The notes under the pieces: model-generated | What the model was told of the DNA's origin: nothing | What the model saw: the letters and a program-made list of their open reading frames with translations, nothing else | Databases searched by the model: none | Translations under genes and position numbers: made by a program | Assembly: GCA_021613535.1 (NCBI GenBank) | Contig: CP075495.1 | Location: 744,001-808,000 of the forward strand | Reading direction: 5' to 3' | Source: Adineta vaga | Taxonomy: Eukaryota > Rotifera | DNA length: 64,000 nt | Shown: positions 33,993 to 44,542 of the stretch, in pieces | Position numbering within the stretch: the stretch's first letter is position 1 | Layout of the letters: each line of letters begins with the position of its first letter

Positions 33993-35177
33993 ATGTCGAT
34001 GGATAAAACTTATCTTTCGTTATGTGATAAAATAATGCCATATGTTTATATTCGTTCATTACTTATTTATGATTATAAAATAGAAAATATTGAAAAAGAA
34101 TTTCTTCAATATCTTCAAATATATTGTCCACAAGCATTTCAATGTATTATTTATGATTATTCAAATGGACGAATTATCCCGAATGAAAATCAACAAAAAA
34201 TCTTTTCTAATGAATCTCGATTAACTGAAAGTATATCAAAATATTTAAATAATAATACTTTTATTGATAATTTATTTCCCTATGATTCAATACCAACAGA
34301 TATATCACCTTTAATTTTCTTACATCAAATTCATTTCAATGATGGAACAATATTAATCTTCGGTTGTCATCATCTTTTTTCCGATGGACATGGTTTTAGT
34401 TTATTAGGACAACGATTTTCTTTATGGTTAAAAAAAATCAAAGCAAATTTCTTTGATCATGATCGATCAAAACTAAATCACATAGCGATTTCATCTTCTA
34501 TTGAATTTGATCATCCAGAAATGAGTATTATCGAACCAATATATTCCTTAATGAATTTTTCTTCAACACAAACAATTATTCAACGTTTTACTAAAGAATC
34601 CTTATTCAATAAACTTAAAATTACAAATCAAAAATTATCAACTAATGATATACTTGTTGGATGGTTAACACAAATCATTAGTCGAATTCGTCAACTTCCT
34701 TCCGAAACAATCGTTAAAGTTGGTATGGCATTGAATGGACGAATGTTCTTACCTAATATTAATGAAGATTATTTTGGTAATTGTAGTTTTTATGTTTGTT
34801 TATCATTTCCAATGATTGATCTTCTCAATCAAACTGTCAATCAACTTGCTGAACGAATTCATATTGACAAACGAAAATTTATGACACAAGAATATATTCA
34901 ATCAGCTTTAGCTTTTATTAATAAATATCATCAACAATCAATGATTCATTTAGGATGGCAAGCATATGGAGGTGTTGATTTATCATTTACTAATTGGTCA
35001 CATTTTCCTTTATATCAATGTGATTTTGGACAAGGAAATGCAAAAATATTTCGTATTCCTTCAATACAATTCGATGGTTTAATTTTCATTTTACCAACAA
35101 TAAATAACAATGAAATCGAACTTCATATTTCATTAAAACATTCACATGCACAAGAATTATTAAGTCATCTTCAATAG
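33993..35177 (+). CDS. BAHD/transferase-family acyl-CoA-dependent acyltransferase
   Basis: From the ATG at 33993 the intronless product is 394 residues. It carries the two hallmarks of the BAHD (PF02458-type) family: the catalytic HxxxD in GCHHLFSDGHG (His127, Asp131 from this start) and the structural DFGxG as CDFGQGNA about 216 residues later. Spacing and total length match plant and fungal hydroxycinnamoyl, trichothecene or alkaloid acyltransferases, which transfer acyl groups from CoA to alcohols or amines. Between the motifs, KLSTNDILVGWLTQIISRIR is a typical conserved helix. This family is characteristic of plants and fungi and unusual in animals, so horizontal acquisition is likely. 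An upstream in-frame ATG at 33930 exists but adds a low-quality leader. Confidence 0.85.
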   Translation: MSMDKTYLSLCDKIMPYVYIRSLLIYDYKIENIEKEFLQYLQIYCPQAFQCIIYDYSNGRIIPNENQQKIFSNESRLTESISKYLNNNTFIDNLFPYDSIPTDISPLIFLHQIHFNDGTILIFGCHHLFSDGHGFSLLGQRFSLWLKKIKANFFDHDRSKLNHIAISSSIEFDHPEMSIIEPIYSLMNFSSTQTIIQRFTKESLFNKLKITNQKLSTNDILVGWLTQIISRIRQLPSETIVKVGMALNGRMFLPNINEDYFGNCSFYVCLSFPMIDLLNQTVNQLAERIHIDKRKFMTQEYIQSALAFINKYHQQSMIHLGWQAYGGVDLSFTNWSHFPLYQCDFGQGNAKIFRIPSIQFDGLIFILPTINNNEIELHISLKHSHAQELLSHLQ

Positions 35178-35401
35178 AAAATTTATTTTAAGAAAAAAAT
35201 ATTCCATCATTGAGGGTATGGGTGTATGTTTTATTATTTACTAAATAAAATACTCAATAAATACTTCTATACTTTCACTTACTGAAGCATATTGAATGAT
35301 TCTCTCTTTCTCTATAATGATATTGACCAATAGTTGACAAAAAATGAAGAGGCGCTTTTTCATTTCGAATAATAAAATGTCGTTTTTTTTCGTTTAATAT
35401 T

Positions 35402-36058
35402 ATGTTTCGACGTTTATTTGGCGATTCGAAAACGAAAGATAATCGTCGAACACATAATGAAAATGAAGATGCTCTACGAACGATCAATCATTTACAACAA
35501 AGTGAAGATTTAATGGATAAAAAATTAGAAAAATTCAATGAAGAAATACTTGAAATTCAAACAAAAGCTCGACAATGTTTAAATAAATCAAATCCAGATC
35601 GTATTGGTGCTATTCGTTTAATTAAACGACGAAAACAATTAGAATCTCAACGAGATAAACTTTATCAAATGAAACAAAATATTGAATTAGTTAATGAACA
35701 AGTTCAAACATCACATTTCAATCGACAAGTAACTGAAAGTTTAAATATTGGTCAACAACATTTAAAACGTGCACAAAAAACTATATCAACGAAGAAAATC
35801 GAAGATATTCTCGAGAATATTACTGAACAAATGGAAATATCTAATGAAATCAATGATTTATTAGCTGCACCAATTCTAACTACTGAATTTGATCTTGAAA
35901 AAGAATTAAATTCTTTAAATAATGAAATTCTAACTGAACAGATGACTCAAATAAATTTACCATCTGCACATTCCGGTACAATTCAATTATCAAAAGAACA
36001 TCAAAAATCTTCACTTGATAAACAATTAGATGAATTACAACGATTAACAACAGGATAA
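35402..36058 (+). CDS. CHMP4/Snf7-like ESCRT-III protein, divergent paralog
   Basis: The 218-residue intronless protein starts MFRRLFGDSK and has the ESCRT-III layout: a basic alpha-helical core with long coiled-coil segments (DLMDKKLEKFNEEILEIQ, RLIKRRKQLESQRDKL) and an acidic C-terminal part (FDLEKELNSLNNEILTEQ). ESCRT-III subunits polymerise on membranes in multivesicular-body formation, cytokinesis and repair. Its closest resemblance in the window is the adjacent convergent CHMP4 gene. Both have DIxDxxxEQxExSNEI- and LTEQMTQINLP/LSEQMTRVDLP-like segments. It is shorter at the C-terminus and more diverged, and lacks the intron of its neighbour, so it may have arisen through an RNA intermediate. 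Confidence 0.85.
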   Translation: MFRRLFGDSKTKDNRRTHNENEDALRTINHLQQSEDLMDKKLEKFNEEILEIQTKARQCLNKSNPDRIGAIRLIKRRKQLESQRDKLYQMKQNIELVNEQVQTSHFNRQVTESLNIGQQHLKRAQKTISTKKIEDILENITEQMEISNEINDLLAAPILTTEFDLEKELNSLNNEILTEQMTQINLPSAHSGTIQLSKEHQKSSLDKQLDELQRLTTG

Positions 36059-36178
36059 AATGTATCATTCGAAATATCTCAATGATATATATTTAGTTGA
36101 TATAGAGATCGAAGTATACATTTCAAAATACACAAACAACATAAAAGAAAATGTTTTTTGTTTTTTTGATTTGATCTT

Positions 36179-36910
36179 TTACGAAGCCCATTTTTCTAAT
36201 TCAGCCAATTGATCATTCTTTGCTTTAGTTGATACTACTGGTTGTGTATAAGTTGGAAGAGGATGAGCAGGAACTGTAGGTAAATCAACTCGAGTCATTT
36301 GTTCTGAAAGTGCTTCTTGTTCAAGTTGAGCTAATTCATCTTCTAATTCTCGTTCATCAATATCAGCACTAAAACCAATTGGATTTGAAATAGCACTTGC
36401 AATTTCATTCGATAATTCATGTTGTTCAGCTAATTCATCCATTATATCTTGAACACTATCAACATCTAATTCTTTATGAACATTTTTCAATGCACTTGTT
36501 GCACTTTGTAGTGCAGTAAATGCTTGACCATTCATTGCAGCATTCTAAATAAATTGATTTTAAATGAAAAAAAGATAAATTATTTAGAATTGTTTTACTT
36601 GTAAAGCTTCACGTTGATATTCAAGTGTTGTTAATGTTCCATCGATTTGTTGTAAAGTTTTTTCTAAACGTTTCTTTCGTTTTAATGCATTTATTGCATT
36701 ACGTTTATTTGTTCGAGCATCACGACGTGCTATTGCTGTTTCTTCATTTATTCTTCCTTCTAAATGTTCGACTTTTTTATTTAAAACATCTTCAACATCA
36801 CGTAACTGTTGAATTGCTTCTTGAGGTGTTTGAGCTGTTTTCATTTTACCACCTTTGGATGAACCACCAAACATACGAGATAAAGCATTACCTTTGTTAT
36901 TGCTACTCAT
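36179..36910 (-). CDS. CHMP4B: Charged multivesicular body protein 4 (ESCRT-III, Snf7)
   Basis: Exons 36599-36910 and 36179-36544 give 225 residues, the same size as CHMP4 proteins. It opens with a Gly/Ser/Lys-rich stretch (MSSNNKGNALSRMFGGSSKG) and then the conserved TPQEAIQQLRDVEDVLNKK and KRNAINALKRKKRLEK helices. It continues through VDSVQDIMDELAEQHELSNEI and ends in an acidic DERELEDELAQLEQEALSEQ helix and a Leu/Trp C-terminus (QLAELEKWAS), as expected for ALIX and VPS4 interaction. Assignment to CHMP4 is firm; the letter of the paralog is not. It is tail-to-tail with the divergent copy, 120 bp apart. Confidence 0.93.
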
Positions 36911-37069
36911 CTTTTCTTATAAGAAATAATCGAGAATACAGTTTGAATATAAATGAATGAATAAGAAGAAGAAAAAAAAGCAAATACACAATTAATCATT
37001 GTCATGAGTAATCGTTCTTTTTGTTTATTGGATCGAATGGATTTAGAAATAAGAGAAAAAAAAAATGAC

Positions 37070-39169
37070 TTATAGATGTCGCTTGTTGATGAAAAAATAA
37101 AAAATGAATGTAATAAAGAGTAATGTAATTGTTTTAGTGATTGAAGTTGCTGAACTACAAAGAATATTTGCACAATCATCGAATTTAACTTCGAATTTAT
37201 TATCTTCTTCGACACCTTTGATACCTAAATAAACAAATTCAACATCTTCAGCTGGTTTATCGATGATTAATGACATTTCATCATCGTTATCTTTTAAAAT
37301 CATTTTTGGTGATGAAGATGATGTTGGTCGTGGTGAAGAAGAAGAAGAAGAAGTTGTTGTTGTTGTTGAAATTGTTTGATAATTACCAAAATCAATTGGA
37401 TCTTTAGGATTTTTACTTGTAAATGAAAAGAATAATTTAACTTTTCCATTGAATAATTTAACAATAATTTTAATTTTATTTCCAACAATAATAATTTTTA
37501 TTTTTAAAAATTTATATTTATCTTTTCCACATTCACCTGTTACAGTTGTATTTTCTGCTACAGGTGTCGGTTCTGAACATGTTTTTGCTGTAAATTGATT
37601 TAATTTTTGTTCAAGTGCAGCATAATTTGTCATCGGAAAATAATTTTCATTCGTTGGTTCACTACAAATTGCATTTAATTCAATTAAATCAAGTTTATTT
37701 CCAACACCTACACTAACCATATTAATACCTTTATCTTTTAAAACTTGTGCAGCAGCAATTGTTGCTTGTCGATCAGCACTTGCTCCATCAGTAATAACAA
37801 AAATGACGGGTGTTGCACCATCTTCTGGTAAACGAAGTCCATTTTTATATGAAAAAACTTTCTCGGCTTCTTTCAATGCACCAGCTGTATCAGTTCCACT
37901 TCCAAAATACGTTGCTTTATCAATCTTTTTTAATTTATCTTTCAATTCATAATCTTGATTTAATTTTGTTAAAGTTTCAATTTTACCCGAATAATTTATA
38001 ATTCCAACATGAGTTTTATTTCGTCCAATATTTGCTCGTTGAAGTAAATCTTTCGTGAATTTTAATTGTAAATTATAATTTGCTGAACCAACACTACTAC
38101 TAGCATCTAAAACAAAACCTAAATCCATTTTAAGTTCTTGACTACATGTATCTAAACAGCATCGAATATGTGCAGGACTATTTGGACATTGTGAACCAAT
38201 TCCACCACTACAACCACAATATTCACCAGCATCTTCTAAACCTTGTATACAATCAGGTGAACATGTACCAATATGCGTAGCATTGTATTGACATGTATCT
38301 CCTTGGCCAGGATAAAGATCACCACCACATCGTAAATGACGAAGAAATTTTGAATATTGTTTTGTTGCATCCGCAAGATTGTCAATATCACCAGTGAGTC
38401 GATACCTTTTTCGAAAGGAAAATAAAGAGATGAAAAATGGAATAGTTTAAACTTACCAAAGCATTGAAAAACCATAGAATGTACCATCGGCATGTTGAGT
38501 CAATGGTGGACCTAAAGAACGAATGATATAAATGATTCTATTCGAAAATGATCATTTACCATTGAGTAAATCAGGTTTTTTCCATAAGGCAATGGCAATT
38601 TCAATTGCATTATCAACAAATGCTGCTAATTGTGGATTTGTCATTGTTTGATATTTTGTCATTGTTGTTTGTACACGTTGATACATTGTTCGACCTCGAA
38701 GACCAAAGAAACCTCGACGACGAAATAATGATCCATCACCATTTTGTGTATTACCATATTTATTATCATCACTTGTAAATTGAGATGCATGACCAATTGC
38801 TTCATCTTTTTGAAAATTTTCAGTCATTGTAGCTGCAATTGCTAAGAAAGCAGCTTTTGCTTGACAATTTGTACAAATACCTGCTGAATTTATTCCATAA
38901 TTTAATATTTTATGAAGAAATCCTGCGCGTGATGTTTTATACAACGGAATAAAATCATTTTCAGTTAAACATGTACTTGCCGTTGTTGTTATTGTTGGTT
39001 TTACACAACAACCCCCACCTTCACATCCTTCAACAGCCAATAATGAACCTTTACATTCATTTGATATTGAACATTCTCCTGCAATCGATTCATTATAATT
39101 TCCTGTACATCGTTGACTATTAATAGTCGAGAAAAAAACAAATCCAACAATGAAAAGAAAACTCTTCAT
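37070..39169 (-). CDS. Secreted lysozyme-like (GH19-type) plus von Willebrand A protein, probably GPI-anchored (3 exons)
   Basis: Exons 38560-39169, 38457-38511 and 37070-38405 join in frame to 666 residues. There is a signal peptide (MKSFLFIVGFVFFSTINS) and a small Cys-rich region (GCEGGGCCVKP). Then comes a lysozyme/chitinase-like helical domain at about residues 98-222 (NCQAKAAFLAIAATMTENFQ, DGSLFRRRGFFGLRGRTMYQ), reminiscent of GH19 FRGRG-type motifs. A further Cys-rich linker precedes a vWA domain (from residue 316) with the metal-binding DASSS (322-326) and GTDTAGAL. A Ser/Thr-rich stretch and hydrophobic C-terminus (TLLFITFIFYFFINKRHL) follow. The combination suggests a surface protein that binds or cuts aminosugar polymers. 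The GH19 assignment is tentative; the vWA domain is clear. Confidence 0.8.
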
Positions 39170-39612
39170 TTTCGAAATATACTCAACGAAATCTTTCAAG
39201 TCTTTTTATATACAAAAGAATTTTTATCATTATGACATAGAGGTTAATTCAATATTTATCGAGCCTACTTTCACAACACCCACAACATTACTCGCCTACA
39301 ATCACTATGGATGAGAGAAATTCGTCTATTTTTATCCTTTTTATTACAATCTTAAAAGAATAAAGTCACAGATATTGACACTCCACCAATATCTATACTT
39401 CATTCTAACGAGAAGATCGATAAGTAAATACGTATAATCTATTTTAAAAAATTTTGAAAATACTTTTATCAATTTATTTCTTGTGACGTAAAACGACATG
39501 TCTATTCTGGTAAGAATAGATACAACCTATGACCAGGTATTCAACATTTTCTTATCTAAAAATATTGTTGTTTTTCTCTTTTTCATTATAATAATAAAAA
39601 CAAAAGATGTTT
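39170..39612. other. Spacer, 440 bp
   Basis: It separates two minus-strand genes and serves as upstream region of the lysozyme/vWA gene. Nothing specific is recognised. Confidence 0.5.
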
Positions 39613-41289
39613 TTAATGAATCCATAAACGAATATTTGATATTTGATTAATATCTCGTTGAATAAAATATGTTGATGGTAAATGTCTTCGTAACCAATAA
39701 AGAAATTCATCATCTAATTTATCATCTTTACATTGACAAATTAATGATTGAAGATTTAACATATTTTTAAGTAAATACAAAAGATTCATTCGATTTTCGA
39801 CAGATATCAAAAGATATTTACATTGATGTCCAAGAGATGATTGACTTAATATTTTACATTGAAGTTTATTAAAAGATTTTTTATAAAGATTTTTCGTTAG
39901 AAAATCTAATCGATGGATTGATTGACTTGTTAGTTTTGAGATAATTTCAATATCAGAACATTTTCCAAAACATACGGATTGAAGACGAGGTGATCGATTG
40001 AATAAATTTTGTAAAACTAAATAGTTTGAATGTTCAACAAATGTTATTTCTAATGAAATTAATCGATTAAATGAAGACATCGATGACCAAAATTGATTTC
40101 CTAATGGAAGATCTAATTTTAAATGAACTAAATTTCGAAAATTTGGAATTTTAGAATTCATATTCATTATTGTAAGATTATGTACATAATCATAAGATAA
40201 TTTCTGAGAACTAGTTGATTTTGACCAATATTTATTTGTAAGAAGATAATGATCAAATGTATATGGTAAAGTATATAATATCGCTAAATTAGTAATACCA
40301 AACTGAAACCAATCACATTGAACAAACCATTGTTTATCTTGTATCCAAAATCGTGTTTGAAATGATTGAATTAATTCATTTAATTGTTCTTCAATATGTT
40401 TCGGATGAGAATATTTCATTTTCATTTTCAATTGAAATTTTTCTAATTTAGGTAAATTATTTTCAATAATTTTCTTCCAATCATTTCCTGTTAAATACAA
40501 ACGATAAGTTTGAATAGTTAATCGTTTTAAACATGAAAAATTCTTAAAAAGATTAAACATTGAATCAAATGATTTTCGAAAGGAAATTTTCAATGAAATT
40601 AATGATGAGTGATTTAAATGAAATTGATCAGATTGTAATCGTTGAATTATACTAAGATTTAATTGTCGAAGAAATGGTGTAGATCGAAATAAATTTGTTA
40701 AATCATCAAGATCAAATTGAAAATTTTCTAAAGAAAGATTTTCTAAATTTGAACAAATAAGTTTTTGATGAATTAATTTCAATTCATATGGAAATTGATG
40801 ATCAATTTTACAAGAAATTAATTTTGATAAATTCCATATATTTTCAATTAAAATATAAAATTGATTTTGATCTTTCAAATTACATTTAAATAAAGATAAT
40901 TGTTGTAAATTGGATAAATAACGACATTCAAAAAGGATTTTATTCAATGTTAATAAACAATCAATTGAATTAAGTGATAAAATTTGTAAAGAAATAAATT
41001 TATTGAATTTAAAATGATAAGAATGAAATAGATTTGGTGTTTGATCATCATTTGAAAGATAAAATGATTTTATTCGATGAATAAATAAAGGAAAATATTC
41101 TTCACATAGTTTATGAAAGGTTTGTTTTGATACTGAACGAAAATCAAAATGATAAACTCGAGAATGAATAGTTAAAAGTTGATTTAAACGAGAATTTAAT
41201 TCATAGAAAATAGAAAATAATTCAACATCATGAAAATATTGAAATAATTCAAGTAAAATTTCATTTGGTAACCATTCAAATCGTGTCAT
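39613..41289 (-). CDS. F-box protein with degenerate leucine-rich repeats
   Basis: From the first true ATG (41289) the product is 558 residues. The N-terminus MTRFEWLPNEILLELFQYF is a classic F-box, which recruits the substrate-binding subunit to SKP1-cullin ubiquitin ligases. The rest contains irregular leucine-rich segments about 25-30 residues apart (for example FISLQILSLNSIDCLLTLN, LSNLQQLSLFKCNL, LENLSLENFQFDLDDL), as in large rotifer and nematode F-box families. It is intronless, single copy here, and the substrate is unknown. The amino-acid composition (Leu, Asn, Phe, Lys) follows the local AT bias. Confidence 0.82.
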   Translation of the reverse strand: MTRFEWLPNEILLELFQYFHDVELFSIFYELNSRLNQLLTIHSRVYHFDFRSVSKQTFHKLCEEYFPLFIHRIKSFYLSNDDQTPNLFHSYHFKFNKFISLQILSLNSIDCLLTLNKILFECRYLSNLQQLSLFKCNLKDQNQFYILIENIWNLSKLISCKIDHQFPYELKLIHQKLICSNLENLSLENFQFDLDDLTNLFRSTPFLRQLNLSIIQRLQSDQFHLNHSSLISLKISFRKSFDSMFNLFKNFSCLKRLTIQTYRLYLTGNDWKKIIENNLPKLEKFQLKMKMKYSHPKHIEEQLNELIQSFQTRFWIQDKQWFVQCDWFQFGITNLAILYTLPYTFDHYLLTNKYWSKSTSSQKLSYDYVHNLTIMNMNSKIPNFRNLVHLKLDLPLGNQFWSSMSSFNRLISLEITFVEHSNYLVLQNLFNRSPRLQSVCFGKCSDIEIISKLTSQSIHRLDFLTKNLYKKSFNKLQCKILSQSSLGHQCKYLLISVENRMNLLYLLKNMLNLQSLICQCKDDKLDDEFLYWLRRHLPSTYFIQRDINQISNIRLWIH

Positions 41290-41621
41290 AAGTTCTCGTT
41301 TGAATTCCAAATCAAATAATTCTTTTTACTTCACAAGTAAATAAATAACGTTATTTCTCTCTCTCTCTCTCTCTTTCTTGAAAAAAAAGAAAACGCGTTC
41401 TTTTATGATTGACTAAATCGTTTCATCGAATGATTTTATTAATAAAACAACTTCGTTTTCTTTTTTAAAGTTCTATTCAAAGGTATTATTTGTTTTGTAA
41501 TATATATATATATCGTTAAAATGGGAAAAGAGAAAAAAAATAATAAAGATACTAACAAGGAAAATATATCTACGAAAGGAAAGAAAATACTGTGTCTAAT
41601 AATTGTTTTGTTTTTGATTAT
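41290..41621. other. Spacer with (CT)n and (TA)n microsatellites
   Basis: A pyrimidine tract of about 24 bases, (TC)n, lies at about 41357-41379, and a TA run at about 41502-41513. It is the upstream region of the F-box gene and the downstream region of the aldolase gene. Confidence 0.7.
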
Positions 41622-42806
41622 TTATAATGTATTTTTACTGTTTAAATCATTGAATGCTTCTTCAACACGTTTTTTCATTGAATTTTCAGCTTCACGTAAC
41701 CAAACACGAGGATCATAGAATTTCTTATTTGGTTTATCTTCAGCATCGAGAAGACCTTGAAGACGACTTTCATTTTTCTTGTAAAATTTTAAAATACCTT
41801 CCCAATAAGCATATTGAGTATCAGTATCAATATTCATTTTAACAACACCATGAGAAACAGCTGTTTTGATTTCATCTTTTGTTGAACCTGAACCACCATG
41901 AAAGACAAGAAAGACGGGACGTTCATCTTTGGAATTTAATTTGTCTTTAACAAATGCTTGATGTTTACCAAGTAATTCAGGATGAAGACGAACATTACCA
42001 GGTTTATAAACACCATGAACATTACCAAATGCAGCAGCAATAGAAAAAAATGGTGAAATTTTCGATAATTCACGATAGATATCCCAAATATCTTCAGGTT
42101 GTGTATAAAGACGTGAATTGTCAACACCTGTATTATCTACACCATCTTCTTCACCACCAGTTATACCAATTTCCATTTCAAGCCAAATTTTCATTGGTGC
42201 CATACGTGTTAAATATTTCTTACACGCTTCAATATTATGTTCTTTACTTTCTTCCGAAAAATCAAGCATATGTGAACTAAATAATGGTTCACCATGTTCT
42301 TTAAAATAAGCTTCATCAGCTTCAAGCATACCAATAAACCTTAAAGAAAACAAACAAAATTTATTTATTTTGATAAAAAACAAACAAATTCATTAATTTT
42401 TACCATGGTTCTAATTTTTTCGCACAATGATCACTATGTAAAACAACAGGTACACCATAATGTTTAGCAACAGTACGAGCATGATGTGCAGCAGCAATTG
42501 AACCTAAGATACTTGCAGCTTGTCCATCATTGTTTAAACCTTTACCAGCAAAAAATTGTGCACCACCTTGAGATATTTGAATAATAACCGGCGATTTAGC
42601 ATCACGAGCAGCTTCAAGAACTGAATTAATAGCTGATGATGATGTTACATTAATAGCTGGAATAGCAAATTGATGTTCTCGAGCATAAGTAAATAGTTTC
42701 ATAACATTATCACCGGTCAATACACCTAAAAAACATCAAAAAAAATATTCACGAATAATCGTACAAATTTTCATTTACCTGCTGGAACAATATCAAATAC
42801 ACCCAT
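41622..42806 (-). CDS. fba: Class II (zinc) fructose-bisphosphate aldolase, FbaA type (3 exons)
   Basis: Exons 42779-42806, 42404-42725 and 41622-42339 give 355 residues, close to the roughly 359 of bacterial and fungal class II aldolases. Metal and catalytic residues are present: VLHSDHCAKKL (Asp108, His109), the EMEIGITGGEEDG segment, FGNVHGVYKPG (His225) and VFHGGSGS (His264), then NIDTDTQ for phosphate binding. The enzyme cleaves fructose 1,6-bisphosphate in glycolysis. Animals normally use the unrelated class I Schiff-base enzyme. Class II is typical of bacteria, fungi and some algae, so this gene is a strong candidate for horizontal transfer. Its introns of 60-75 bp and AT-rich codons show it is domesticated and not a contaminant. 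The first exon is only 9 codons. Confidence 0.93.
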
Positions 42807-43567
42807 GTTAAGATAATTTTCTAATTGTTAAGCTTCTAGAAATAGAAAACGCAAGTTATGTTGATTATCGAGAAAACATCCGAGAAGAAAAAAAAGAATC
42901 CACTGTGTATGTAACTAGGATCTTTATACGAGGCGAAATGTACCGAATGATAGAAAGAAACAGAAAAAAAAAGAAAATTTCTTATTTTCTAGATGGAGAA
43001 AAAGAAAAAGAAACGCGCTTTTCAGCCTAGACAATAATGAAAGAACGAAAGAAGAAAAAAACAACCTACTAACGTTTGATGGTTGGGGCAATGGATTTCT
43101 TCTTCTTTTTTTCTCTTCGTTTTCTTCTTCTTGCTATAACATCGACGTCTAATAGAACAATGACATATCATACAAAAAACAATCGATTCGATTTTGTTAC
43201 GAATAAAGATTTTCTACACGAAAAATATATCTTGTTTTCATCTATTGACGATAATTATAACAATGAAATTTTTTACAAATATTTAGACAACATGATTTGC
43301 TATAAATATAGATACATTGAATAAAACTCAAAGTTCAATTTTGACATTAATTCAAAGATTATCCGGAAATATAGTTGCGCGAGATATCAAAAAAAATAAT
43401 GTTTATTATTAGATTCTGACGTAGGATTGTCTATATATACAGGCACGAGTTATATTTATTAATATTCTTATTGAATTATTTAATCAGTGTGAATATTGTT
43501 AGGGAATATTTATAACTTAAAGTCAAAGTATCCGAAGAAAATTCTTATTCATTTAAAGAAATACACA
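42807..43567. other. Divergent promoter region between aldolase and GPCR 4
   Basis: This 760-bp interval contains A/G-rich runs and a TATATATA motif at about 43431-43438, roughly 130 bp before the GPCR ATG. The frame at 43076-43324 is simple-sequence derived and unconvincing. Confidence 0.4.
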
Positions 43568-44542
43568 ATGTCTACATCAATAATTCAAGATTTGAGTAAT
43601 CTTACAACATCCCTTAGTTTAGGACTTGGTATTGGTTTGATTATCTTAGGATTGATTGGTGGTATTTTGAATATTCTTGTTTTTTCTCGATCAAATCTAC
43701 GAAAAACTTCATGTGGAATTTATTTTCTCGTCGCATCAATATCAAGTATTGCTTTCGTATTAACAGGTCAAATACCACGACTTGCAACAATATCATCAAC
43801 ATCATTATTATTAACAACATTTTGGTATTGTCAATTACGAATTTATTTAACAAATTCATTTGGTTTATTAACACGTGGATTACTTGTACTTACTTCATTA
43901 GATCGTCTTCTTTTTTGTTCATTAAATGTTCATATACGAACTTGGTGTCAAACAAAAATTGCTATACGTATGATTATTATCTTAATTTTGATTTCATTTA
44001 TTTTACCAATTCATGTTTTAATTTATTATGAACTTCGTTTACCATCTCGTTCATGTCGTTCTGATATTGCTTGGATTGGTACATATGATTTATCATATCA
44101 ATATATATTTGTTGTTATATTACCAAGTTGTTTAATGGGTTTATTTTCATTATTATTAATTTCTCATCTTCGTAATCAACGTATTCGTCTTGCACGAAAA
44201 CTTCGTAAACGTGATAAACAATTAATTTGGATGTTATTATCTCAAATATTATTTTATACAATTATTCATGTACCATTACCAATCAATATGACATATAATC
44301 GTTTAACATTAGATTTAGAAAAATCTCGTGAACGTATTGCAATTGAAAATTTTTTTTCATTTTTAATTAATTCAGAAATTGTTTATATTTATTTTTCAAC
44401 AACATTTTTTCTTCATACAATTGTATCACCAACATTTCGACAAGAATTTATTCAAATATGGAAAATACCTATTCAAAGAATGATATTTCATCAAACAATA
44501 ACAAGAATTCGACCAATGAATCCTGGAACAACAATCAATTAA
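43568..44542 (+). CDS. Rhodopsin-type 7TM receptor, divergent fourth copy
   Basis: From the ATG at 43568 the product is 324 residues with seven hydrophobic spans. TM1 carries GGILNILVFSRSNLRKTSCGIYFL, split here as GGILNILVFSR then the loop. TM3 begins WYCQLRIYL and ends in SLDRLLFCS (a DRL instead of DRY). TM6 is KQLIWMLLSQILFYTI and TM7 ends FFLHTIVSPTFRQEF, again without NPxxY. Overall design is like the three paralogs at 18-25 kb but sequence identity is low. It is probably a neuropeptide-type orphan receptor of a lineage-specific family. It is intronless. Confidence 0.83.
   Translation: MSTSIIQDLSNLTTSLSLGLGIGLIILGLIGGILNILVFSRSNLRKTSCGIYFLVASISSIAFVLTGQIPRLATISSTSLLLTTFWYCQLRIYLTNSFGLLTRGLLVLTSLDRLLFCSLNVHIRTWCQTKIAIRMIIILILISFILPIHVLIYYELRLPSRSCRSDIAWIGTYDLSYQYIFVVILPSCLMGLFSLLLISHLRNQRIRLARKLRKRDKQLIWMLLSQILFYTIIHVPLPINMTYNRLTLDLEKSRERIAIENFFSFLINSEIVYIYFSTTFFLHTIVSPTFRQEFIQIWKIPIQRMIFHQTITRIRPMNPGTTIN

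Noticed and set aside
43076-43324. 82-residue frame upstream of GPCR 4
   Set aside because: Phe- and Leu-rich translation of a pyrimidine tract; no conserved features.
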